Below, in pieces: positions 11,249 through 18,501 of a DNA stretch of 64,000 nt. Source of the DNA: an uncultured Lachnospiraceae bacterium (GTDB lineage: Bacteria; Bacillota; Clostridia; Lachnospirales; Lachnospiraceae). A program made the position numbers and the translations under genes. The number at the start of each line of letters is the position of its first letter. Positions within the stretch are counted from its first letter, which is position 1. Location of the stretch: NCBI GenBank assembly GCA_910584725.1, contig CAJUBE010000021.1:1-64000 (forward strand), read 5' to 3'. Under the pieces are notes generated by a model. That model was given only the letters and a program-made list of their open reading frames with translations. It was not told where the DNA came from and did not search any database.

Positions 11249-12685
11249 TTAAACAGGGTATGCCCCGTTCTTGGTATCAGCCTGTGTCATGTCAACCTTC
11301 TCCTGCTGTGCCTGACGGTACTTGAAGAAGTCGATTGCCACCTGCGGGAACAGTGCGTAGGACAGTACGTCCTCATCCTGCTGTTTCCATTCTTTCATCT
11401 CTGCTTCCAGACCTGCAAGCTCCGGCTCTGTGTGACCGGTCGCCTCAGCGGAGCGGGCGGTAGAGCGCTTCTCGCCGGGAATAACCTTATCGATTACTTC
11501 CTGACTCATAGGTTTAACCGTCTGTCCGTAATTGCCGCGGAGCAGATCCTTGAACTCTCCTGTCGCCATCTTGTATCTCTCACCCATCAGCACGTTGAAC
11601 ACCGCCTGCGTGCCGACAATCTGGGAGGAAGGTGTAACCAGAGGCGGCTCACCGCAGTCTTTACGGACTCTGGGGATCTCCTCCAGCACATCCTGATATT
11701 TATCTTCCGCCTTCTGCTCCTTCAACTGGCTCACCATGTTGGAAAGCATACCGCCGGGAACCTGATAGCGCAGCGTATTGATGTTAACGCCGAGCACCTT
11801 CGTGCTCATCAGACCGGACTCAATGCATTCCTCGCGGTAAGGACGGAAATAATCCGCAATCGCCGCCAAGATTTCCTGATCATATCCGGTATCGTAAGGC
11901 GTGCCCTTGAAAGTCTCCACCATAACCTCTGTCGCAGGCTGGGACGTACCGAGCGCAAACGGAGAAATCGCGCAATCGATGACATCTACGCCAGCCTCCA
12001 CTGCTTTCAGATATGTCATGGATGCCACACCGGACGTATAGTGCGTATGAAGCTGAATCGGCAGCTTCGTGCTCTCCTTCAAGGTCTTTACAAGCTCCGC
12101 CGCGCGGTAAGGAACGAGCAGGCCCGCCATATCCTTGATACAGATGGAATCAGCACCCATCTCCTCAATCTTCTTCGCCATATCCGCCCAATACTCTAAT
12201 GTATAAGCATCTCCAAGAGTATAGGAAAGAGCGATCTGGGACTCTCCTCTTCCCTCCTGCTTCTTGATCTTGTTTGTCGCGTCTACCGCCGCCTGCAGGT
12301 TACGGATATCGTTCAGGCAGTCGAAAATTCTGATCACGTCGATACCGTTTGCAATAGATTTCTCAACGAATGCATACACCACATCGTCCGCGTAAGGTCT
12401 GTAACCCAAAATATTCTGGCCTCTGAATAACATCTGGAGTTTGGTATTCTTGAAGCCGTCCCTCAGCTTTCTCAGCCTGTCCCAAGGATCTTCCTTCAGG
12501 AAACGAAGGGATGCGTCAAAGGTCGCACCGCCCCAGCACTCCACTGCGTGATAGCCGACTTTATCCATTTTATCTATGATTGGAAGCATTTTCTCGGTAG
12601 GCATTCTGGTCGCAATCAGAGACTGATGTGCGTCACGAAGAACGGTTTCCATGATTCCAACCGGCTTTTTAGTTTGTTCTGCCAT
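11249..12685 (-). CDS. oadA: Oxaloacetate decarboxylase alpha / transcarboxylase 5S-type carboxyltransferase subunit
   Basis: The 478-residue protein is the carboxyltransferase half of the OadA / pyruvate carboxylase family. It transfers CO2 between oxaloacetate (or pyruvate) and biotin on a carrier protein. Visible features are the N-terminal RDAHQSLIATR motif with its metal-binding Asp, the CIKDMAG segment with the catalytic lysine, the LHTHYTSG metal-binding His pair, and the C-terminal conserved domain (PPLVTPSSQIVGTQAV). The C-terminal biotinyl domain of full-length OadA (about 590 residues) is absent; the separate carrier at 13997 supplies it. It is the last gene of a five-gene operon, separated from oadB by about 100 bases holding hairpins. 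Presence with an mmdA-type subunit suggests CO2 transfer between an acyl-CoA and pyruvate/oxaloacetate. Confidence 0.9.
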   Translation of the reverse strand: MAEQTKKPVGIMETVLRDAHQSLIATRMPTEKMLPIIDKMDKVGYHAVECWGGATFDASLRFLKEDPWDRLRKLRDGFKNTKLQMLFRGQNILGYRPYADDVVYAFVEKSIANGIDVIRIFDCLNDIRNLQAAVDATNKIKKQEGRGESQIALSYTLGDAYTLEYWADMAKKIEEMGADSICIKDMAGLLVPYRAAELVKTLKESTKLPIQLHTHYTSGVASMTYLKAVEAGVDVIDCAISPFALGTSQPATEVMVETFKGTPYDTGYDQEILAAIADYFRPYREECIESGLMSTKVLGVNINTLRYQVPGGMLSNMVSQLKEQKAEDKYQDVLEEIPRVRKDCGEPPLVTPSSQIVGTQAVFNVLMGERYKMATGEFKDLLRGNYGQTVKPMSQEVIDKVIPGEKRSTARSAEATGHTEPELAGLEAEMKEWKQQDEDVLSYALFPQVAIDFFKYRQAQQEKVDMTQADTKNGAYPV

Positions 12686-12728
12686 TATTTTTCATTCCTT
12701 TCTACGTTGATTTATTATCTCAGCCTGC

Positions 12729-12781
12729 CGAGGCTGCGATAGCAGCCTCGCAATCGAGCTTTGCTCGATTTGTGCTCGATT
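12729..12781 (-). other. Intercistronic hairpins between oadB and oadA
   Basis: CGAGGCTGC/GCAGCCTCG (12729-12750) is a 9-bp hairpin. Beside it, AATCGAGC (12752-12759) can pair with either of two copies of GCTCGATT (12763-12770 and 12774-12781), which are mutually exclusive partners. There is no T-tract, so it is more likely an mRNA processing or stability element than a terminator. Confidence 0.5.
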
Positions 12782-12785
12782 TATT

Positions 12786-13931
12786 TTAGAATACACCGAA
12801 TACTGCCATGAAGGTACCTGCCGCCACAGCCGTACCGATCACGCCCGCCACGTTGGGTCCCATCGCGTGCATCAGCAGGAAGTTTGTGGGATCGGCCTCC
12901 GCACCAACCTTCTGCGACACTCTCGCCGCCATAGGCACGGCGGAAACACCTGCGGAACCGATCAGCGGATTCACCTTGCCCTTAGTGATCACGCACATCA
13001 GCTTACCGAAGAGCACACCCGCCGCCGTACCGAAGGCAAACGCGATCAGACCGAGGACAACAATCTTAATGGTATCCATATTCAAGAATGCTTCCGCGCT
13101 GGTGGTCGCTCCCACGGAAGTACCGAGTATGATAACCACGATGTACATGAGCGCATTGGACGCCGTGTCTGTCAGCTGTCTCACCACGCCGCACTCTCTG
13201 AACAGGTTACCTAACATCAGCATACCTACAAGGGGCGCTGTGGTAGGAAGAATCAGTGAAACCACAATCGTAACCACAATGGGGAAGAGAATCTTCTCCA
13301 GCTTGCTGACAGGACGAAGCTGTCCCATCTTGATCTTTCTCTCCTTCTCCGTCGTGAAGAGCTTCATAATAGGCGGCTGGATAATCGGCACCAGAGACAT
13401 GTAGGAATAAGCCGCCACCGCAATCGGGCCAAGCAGGGTGGTCTGTCCCAGTTTCCCGGCAAGGAAAATGGAAGTCGGGCCGTCCGCGCCGCCGATGATG
13501 GAGATAGCCGCCGCCGCCCTGTCGTTAAATCCCATAAAGATCGCGCCGAAGTAAGCCATAAAGATACCAAACTGCGCCGCCGCACCCAGAAGAAAACTCT
13601 TCGGGTTCGCGATCAGCGGGCCGAAATCCGTCATCGCGCCGACGCCCATAAAGATTAGGGACGGCAGGATTGCCCACTCATCCAGCTTGTAGAAATAATA
13701 CAGCAGACCGCCGCCTGCACCGCCCTCTCCGTACTCTGCCATGATATCCGGATAGATATTCACGAGCAGCATACCGAAAGCGATCGGCACTAACAAGAGC
13801 GGCTCAAAGCCTTTGCCGATGGCCAGATATAGAAATACAAGTGCTACAACAATCATCACATAGTTACCGATTTCCAAATTGAAGAACGCGGTCTGATGTA
13901 TCAGATTGTTAAGCGTCTCAACTATATACAT
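12786..13931 (-). CDS. oadB: Na+-translocating decarboxylase beta subunit
   Basis: This 381-residue polytopic membrane protein belongs to the OadB/MmdB/GcdB family, which couples decarboxylation of carboxybiotin to export of Na+. The family motif GGADGPTSIFLAGKLG is present, with the conserved Asp that takes part in Na+ transport, and the length is normal. Many hydrophobic segments span the chain. The protein starts at ATG 13931 in the middle of the operon, 65 bases after the biotin carrier. Its presence shows that the complex is membrane-bound and energy-conserving rather than a soluble transcarboxylase alone. Confidence 0.93.
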   Translation of the reverse strand: MYIVETLNNLIHQTAFFNLEIGNYVMIVVALVFLYLAIGKGFEPLLLVPIAFGMLLVNIYPDIMAEYGEGGAGGGLLYYFYKLDEWAILPSLIFMGVGAMTDFGPLIANPKSFLLGAAAQFGIFMAYFGAIFMGFNDRAAAAISIIGGADGPTSIFLAGKLGQTTLLGPIAVAAYSYMSLVPIIQPPIMKLFTTEKERKIKMGQLRPVSKLEKILFPIVVTIVVSLILPTTAPLVGMLMLGNLFRECGVVRQLTDTASNALMYIVVIILGTSVGATTSAEAFLNMDTIKIVVLGLIAFAFGTAAGVLFGKLMCVITKGKVNPLIGSAGVSAVPMAARVSQKVGAEADPTNFLLMHAMGPNVAGVIGTAVAAGTFMAVFGVF

Positions 13932-13996
13932 TTTCTTAACCTCCTGTAGTTTTAGTTTCGAGAGGAAGCGTCTTTTCAGTCCGCTTCTTTCGATGA

Positions 13997-14380
13997 TTAC
14001 TTCAATGTCGCGAGAAGCGCGCCTGCCTCTACCGCATCACCAACTGCCACATTGATGCTGGCAACCGTACCGTCCTCGGGAGCCACTACAGGGATCTCCA
14101 TCTTCATTGCCTCAACGATCACGACAGCGTCGCCCTTCTTGACAGCCTGTCCCACATTGGCCTCGATCTTGAACACCTTGCCTGCTGCGCCGGCCTCGAT
14201 CTTAATGCTGCCTGCCGCACCGCCTGCCGCGGGAGCTGCCGCCGGCGCCGGAGCTGCCTTGGGAACCGCTCTGGGAGCTGCCGGAGCCGCCGCTGCGGGC
14301 GCACCGCTTGTCGCTCCCTCTTCCACCACTACATCATATACGCTGCCATTTACGGTAATTGTATAATTCTTCATCTTCAT
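13997..14380 (-). CDS. Biotin carboxyl carrier protein of the decarboxylase
   Basis: This 127-residue carrier has a short N-terminal beta segment, a flexible Ala/Pro-rich linker (about residues 24-56) and a C-terminal biotinyl domain with the EAMKME motif; Lys93 is the expected biotinylation site. It shuttles CO2 from the carboxyltransferase subunits to the Na+-pumping beta subunit, as in MmdC or GcdC. It lies 14 bases after oadG and before oadB. The linker is GC-rich and repetitive, as is usual for these proteins. Confidence 0.93.
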   Translation of the reverse strand: MKMKNYTITVNGSVYDVVVEEGATSGAPAAAAPAAPRAVPKAAPAPAAAPAAGGAAGSIKIEAGAAGKVFKIEANVGQAVKKGDAVVIVEAMKMEIPVVAPEDGTVASINVAVGDAVEAGALLATLK

Positions 14381-14394
14381 ATCCTCCTATGATC

Positions 14395-15120
14395 TTAGGC
14401 ATTCTGCCATTTACTCTTATTAGATTTTCTGATGGATCTCACCACGAACCCGTCCGTGGATGCAGCACCTTCGTAAGCTGCGATCGCTGCAGCGATAACC
14501 GCCACAAGCTCCGTATCGTCGGAAAGCTCCTCCTTGGCAGAAATCTGCTCCACCACAGGGGATGCGGCAACGGCTGCCACAGGCTCCTCCTTCTTCTGTT
14601 TCCCCTCAAATTTGGATACAAGCGAGAAGCAGGAAATAATCAAACTGATCAGAATCAGAACAGCAAATACGGTTCCCATACCGATCACGGTATTCATACC
14701 GGCCTTGGCCATTATCTCTCCCGTAGAATAATGAACGTTGGTAGTGATTCCGATATAAGTTGCGAGCGCGTTGTCGAGAACAATCTCCACGTCCGCATTG
14801 TGCGAGGAACCGAGCACGTTTACCGTGATCACAACCTCATCCTCATCAAAGGACACGGAACCGCCGCTCACGCCCTCATAAGTGCCGATATCGTCCAGCG
14901 CACTCTGCCAGCCCTGGAAACCGTTGTAGAGTGCGGGCTGATCGACATACTGCTCGATAGCGCCCTGGCTCACGATCGTATTCATCTGATCCACAATGGT
15001 CGTACCGATCTGTACTGCCTGCTCATCGCTGATGGGGCCGCTTTTCGCTTCCTCCTCACCACACGCCGAAAGACAGGCCATACAGGTAATCATCCCTAAT
15101 ATTACCAATAGTTTTTTCAT
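14395..15120 (-). CDS. OadG-type subunit with an N-terminal lipoprotein domain
   Basis: Residues 1-20 are a lipoprotein signal peptide with lipobox LSAC, followed by an extracytoplasmic domain of about 100 residues that I do not recognise. A single membrane helix (GMGTVFAVLILISLIISCF) comes at about residues 145-165. The C-terminal part matches OAD gamma / MmdD subunits (DDTELVAVIAAAIAAYEG, then FVVRSIRK). Such small subunits assemble the membrane and soluble parts of the Na+ pump. At 241 residues it is more than twice the usual gamma-subunit length because of the outer domain. It lies between mmdA and the biotin carrier, 9 bases after mmdA. The role of the outer domain is unknown. Confidence 0.85.
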   Translation of the reverse strand: MKKLLVILGMITCMACLSACGEEEAKSGPISDEQAVQIGTTIVDQMNTIVSQGAIEQYVDQPALYNGFQGWQSALDDIGTYEGVSGGSVSFDEDEVVITVNVLGSSHNADVEIVLDNALATYIGITTNVHYSTGEIMAKAGMNTVIGMGTVFAVLILISLIISCFSLVSKFEGKQKKEEPVAAVAASPVVEQISAKEELSDDTELVAVIAAAIAAYEGAASTDGFVVRSIRKSNKSKWQNA

Positions 15121-15129
15121 AATGCCTCC

Positions 15130-16557
15130 TTAAACGGTGCCGTGCTTCTTCTCGGGACGTCCCTCCGTCTTGTTGGAGAGCATCTCGAACGCGCCGATCA
15201 CATATTTTCTCGTATCTGCCGGCTCCACGATCTGATCCACATAGCCTCTCTTCGCCGCGCTGGTCACATTATTCTGCAGTGCCTCATACTCCTTCGCGCA
15301 GGCGTCGATGGCATCCGCACCCTGACCGTCGCAGATGATCTTTGCCGCCAGCTTCGCGTCCATCATGCCGATCTGTGCATCCGGCCATGCGATCGTGATA
15401 TCCGCACCGACTGCCTTGGAATTCATAGCCACATACGCGCTTCCGTATGCCTTGCCGATAATTACGTTTACCTTGGGAACGGTAGCGTTGGCAAAGGCAT
15501 ATGTAAGCCTGCCAGCCGCTTTCGCCATCCGCTTCTCGGAGCAGGTGGTCGCCGCAAATCCTGTCACATTGGTAAGGGTCAGCACCGGAATATCAAAAGC
15601 GTCGCAGAAGTTCACAAACTCCGCCGCCTTCTCCGCCCCTCTCGGGGAGATTGCCGCGTCGAACTTCTCCACAACCTCACCGTTCTCGTCGCAGATCTCG
15701 GTACGGTTTGCCACCGCGCCGACGGTAGCGCCGTTTAAGCGGATAAAGCCTGCCGCCATATCCTTCGCATAATCCTGCTTCACCTCCACAAACAAACCGT
15801 CGTCCGCAATCTGGGACAGTGCAATCGCCGTATCGCCCACACAGTTTGCGATCTGGGCGCAGGCACGGTTTAAATCGTCCGTGCAGTCCGTCCACGCAAG
15901 ATCGGAATTGTTCGCGGGCAGGATGGAAACGAGCTGTCTGATCTGACCGAGGATTGTAGGCTCGTCCGCCACCATATCCACAAGGCCTGTCTCCTCGCTC
16001 TGGAACGCCGCAGCGGAAGTGTCGCAGCGGGAAATCTCATTTCCGGAAAGCGCATTCGGGGAATTGACAAACAGCTTCGCATTCTTCTCTTCCATAAACG
16101 CGAAATCGGTCATGGCAGGAATCAGGGCAAGTCCGCCGCCGCAGCTGCCAAACACAGCCGTAATCTGTGGAATCACGCCGGAGGCCATCGCCTGACATCT
16201 GTAAATCTCGCCGAATCCGTTTAACGCGTCTGTCGCCTCCTGCAGACGAAGCCCCGCCGAGTCGATCAGTCCGATCACGGGCGCGCCCATCTTCATCGCC
16301 AGCTCATAGATGTTCACGATCTTCTTCGCATGCATCTCGCCCACGGAACCGTTCAGCACGGAAGCGTCCTGACTGTAGACATACACGAGATTGCCGTCGA
16401 TCACACCGTAGCCGGTCACGACACCGTCAGACGGAGTCTCAGTCTGTTTCAGATTGAAATCCGTCGCTCTCGCTGTCACAAGACCGCCGATCTCAACGAA
16501 ACTGTTTTCATCGAGTAAAGCATTGATTCTTTGACTCGCTTGAGAAGTAGTACTCAT
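15130..16557 (-). CDS. mmdA: Acyl-CoA carboxyltransferase subunit (MmdA / transcarboxylase 12S type)
   Basis: This 475-residue protein has two crotonase-like carboxyltransferase halves. The N-terminal half holds PVIGLIDSAGLRLQEATDAL and the glycine-rich GSCGGGLALIPAM; the C-terminal half holds LTNVTGFAATT and IIGKAYGSAYVAMNSKAVGAD. The family transfers carboxyl groups between an acyl-CoA (malonyl-, methylmalonyl- or glutaconyl-CoA) and biotin. It is slightly shorter than typical MmdA (about 510). It is the first gene of the operon. Substrate cannot be assigned from sequence; methylmalonyl-CoA is the common one for such operons. Confidence 0.85.
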   Translation of the reverse strand: MSTTSQASQRINALLDENSFVEIGGLVTARATDFNLKQTETPSDGVVTGYGVIDGNLVYVYSQDASVLNGSVGEMHAKKIVNIYELAMKMGAPVIGLIDSAGLRLQEATDALNGFGEIYRCQAMASGVIPQITAVFGSCGGGLALIPAMTDFAFMEEKNAKLFVNSPNALSGNEISRCDTSAAAFQSEETGLVDMVADEPTILGQIRQLVSILPANNSDLAWTDCTDDLNRACAQIANCVGDTAIALSQIADDGLFVEVKQDYAKDMAAGFIRLNGATVGAVANRTEICDENGEVVEKFDAAISPRGAEKAAEFVNFCDAFDIPVLTLTNVTGFAATTCSEKRMAKAAGRLTYAFANATVPKVNVIIGKAYGSAYVAMNSKAVGADITIAWPDAQIGMMDAKLAAKIICDGQGADAIDACAKEYEALQNNVTSAAKRGYVDQIVEPADTRKYVIGAFEMLSNKTEGRPEKKHGTV

Positions 16558-16632
16558 TTTTCAGCCCTCCATTTATATAATTATAAAAATAATGAATAAA
16601 AACTTTTGCTATTTGACATAGCGCACGACTGT

Positions 16633-16638
16633 AGTATA
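16633..16638 (-). promoter_or_regulatory. Possible -10 element of the decarboxylase operon
   Basis: TATACT on the minus strand lies about 76 bases upstream of mmdA. No convincing -35 element is seen at 17 bases, so this is a weak call. Confidence 0.3.
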
Positions 16639-16668
16639 ACACAGAATGCAATTCCCGACCAGCAGAAA

Positions 16669-17979
16669 TTACAAAAAAAATGCAAGTTTTAAAATATATT
16701 CCAGAATCCACAAAAAGCTTCGTTCCTCCACTGCCGTGGCCGCGCACACCGCATATCTTTTCACCAGTTCCCCGTTCAGATAATAGGATACTGACCCCAC
16801 TTCCTCCCCCGCGGCAACGGGCGCGTCAAGCACGGATTCCACACGGCTTTTCACTTCCACATGATCCGTCTCGCACAGCAGATACGGCAGACTCTTCTCC
16901 CCCGCCTGCATGGTGGCGGACACTGCCGCCTCCTCAAAGGGCGTTCCACGCTCCCCCGCTATGCCGTTTCTGACCGGAATATCGGAAAAGGTCTGTTCCT
17001 CATAAATATCCCGGTACTGATACCGCTCCATCCCGTAAGTCGCCAGCTTCTTCATGTCACTCCACTTGTAGCTGCGGTTATTCGGCCAGCCGCAGGCCAA
17101 GAGCGCCACCGTAAAGATCCGCCCTTCGCTCTCCACGGCCCCCACATAGCAGTAGCCCGCATTGTTCGTAAATCCCGTCTTTCCGGAAAGCGCCTCCTGC
17201 ATCATGCCGAGAAAGGCGTTGTGGTTATTGCAGTGAAAACTCCTCTTACCGTCCACGTCAGTGAAATCATAGCCCTGCGTCCTCGTAATCTCCAGAAAAC
17301 GCTCCTTTTCCGGGGAATCCGTCACACAGTAGGCCATAATTTTCGCCAGATCCGCCGCTGTTGTGGAATGCACTTTCCCGGTGTCATTTACCTTCGCATC
17401 CAGACCGTTCGGCGTGATGAAATAAGTGTCAAAGCAGCCGATATCGCGCGCCTTCTGATTCATCATCGCAGCAAACTTCTCCACGCTGCCGCCCACCGCC
17501 TCCGCCACCGCCACGGCTGAGTCGTTGTGGGATTCCAGCATCAGAGAGTACAGCAGATCCCGCAGATAATATTTCTCCCCCTGTTTGATATACAGCTTTA
17601 CCTTCGGCATGCTTGCCGCATAAGAAGAGACTTCCGCAATATCCTCCGGGCTGCCGTATTCCAGTGCAAGAATGCATGTCATGATCTTCGTGGTGCTCGC
17701 CATGGGCAGCTTTTTTTCGGGATTCTTTCCATAGAGAACCCTTCCCGAATCCGCGTCCATGAGGACGGCCGCCTGGGCATAGAGCTGCAGGTCTTCCTGT
17801 CCCGCCATCTCCTCCGTCCCGTCAGACAAAGCCGGTACAAGAACGCTCTCCGGTGCTTCGATTTCCGATGCCTGCCCCTGCACACAAAACAAGGCAGCTG
17901 CCGTTAGGATGGCCGCCACCTTGTAGTATATCCGTTTTCCCGCTCCGTTTGTCATCTTTTTTATGTTACGCATACCCAC
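16669..17979 (-). CDS. D-alanyl-D-alanine carboxypeptidase (peptidase S11)
   Basis: This 436-residue low-molecular-weight penicillin-binding protein trims the terminal D-Ala of peptidoglycan stem peptides outside the membrane. The three active-site motifs are present: STTK (in MASTTKIMT), SHN (LESHNDSAVAV) and KTG (SGKTGFTNNAGY). A hydrophobic N-terminus serves as signal peptide, a C-terminal beta domain follows, and a hydrophobic tail (FLWILEYILKLAFFL) probably holds it at the membrane. The start is uncertain; M at residue 3 or 9 is also possible. A second paralogue lies at 22985. Nothing separates it from the zinc-ribbon gene upstream except 83 bases. Confidence 0.9.
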   Translation of the reverse strand: MGMRNIKKMTNGAGKRIYYKVAAILTAAALFCVQGQASEIEAPESVLVPALSDGTEEMAGQEDLQLYAQAAVLMDADSGRVLYGKNPEKKLPMASTTKIMTCILALEYGSPEDIAEVSSYAASMPKVKLYIKQGEKYYLRDLLYSLMLESHNDSAVAVAEAVGGSVEKFAAMMNQKARDIGCFDTYFITPNGLDAKVNDTGKVHSTTAADLAKIMAYCVTDSPEKERFLEITRTQGYDFTDVDGKRSFHCNNHNAFLGMMQEALSGKTGFTNNAGYCYVGAVESEGRIFTVALLACGWPNNRSYKWSDMKKLATYGMERYQYRDIYEEQTFSDIPVRNGIAGERGTPFEEAAVSATMQAGEKSLPYLLCETDHVEVKSRVESVLDAPVAAGEEVGSVSYYLNGELVKRYAVCAATAVEERSFLWILEYILKLAFFL

Positions 17980-18062
17980 GTCCTAAAGTTTCTGTTCGTT
18001 AATATATATGCGCAACACGCTCTCCTATGACATGGTTTATCATATGACGCGCCACCGAACCG

Positions 18063-18464
18063 TCAGTCCCAATGACCGTCCTCCACAGCCTCCAGTCTCC
18101 TGCTCTTGCAGACCGGGCACGCTGTCTTTTCACTCCACTTCTCCACGCTCTGCTCTTCCCCGCAGAGACTTTTCGTCCTTTTCCCGCACAGAGGACACTT
18201 CCCTGTCAAAATCTCATCGCTGTCTACGTCCCGCAGCACGGGAACAGCTACTACGTTGTGACAGTGCCCGCAGACTGCCAGACTGTAGCGGAAATCATAA
18301 AGGGGAAACGGCCCCGTCCCCATCAGGCTTTCCGCCCGCTGCCGCTCCTCCTCCGAAAAGGCGGCAAGAACCGTCTCCTTCCTGCCATGCAGCAGGCCGT
18401 TTCCCGTAAAGCACTGCCACTCCTTTTTACAGGCCGCACAGCGCACGTTAATCACTTCACCCAT
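18063..18464 (-). CDS. Uncharacterised zinc-ribbon protein downstream of flagellin
   Basis: This 133-residue soluble protein carries several CxxC knuckles (CAACKK, CGHCHN, CPLCGK, CPVCKS), enough for two zinc ribbons. I do not recognise a named family. The start at 18464 has GAAGGGAG 9 bases upstream. It begins only 37 bases after the flagellin stop with no terminator between, so it is probably transcribed with the flagellin. Possible roles include regulation or assembly of the proteolytic flagellin, but nothing in the sequence proves this. Confidence 0.75.
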   Translation of the reverse strand: MGEVINVRCAACKKEWQCFTGNGLLHGRKETVLAAFSEEERQRAESLMGTGPFPLYDFRYSLAVCGHCHNVVAVPVLRDVDSDEILTGKCPLCGKRTKSLCGEEQSVEKWSEKTACPVCKSRRLEAVEDGHWD

Positions 18465-18501
18465 GGCATTTTGCTCCCTTCAAGCGCTCTTCTCATGTCC
18501 G

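Noticed and set aside
17711..17717. T7 run inside a carboxypeptidase gene, and A8 run at about 16673-16680
   Set aside because: Short A/T runs are common and these are not in a position typical of phase switches; no frame defect is associated.
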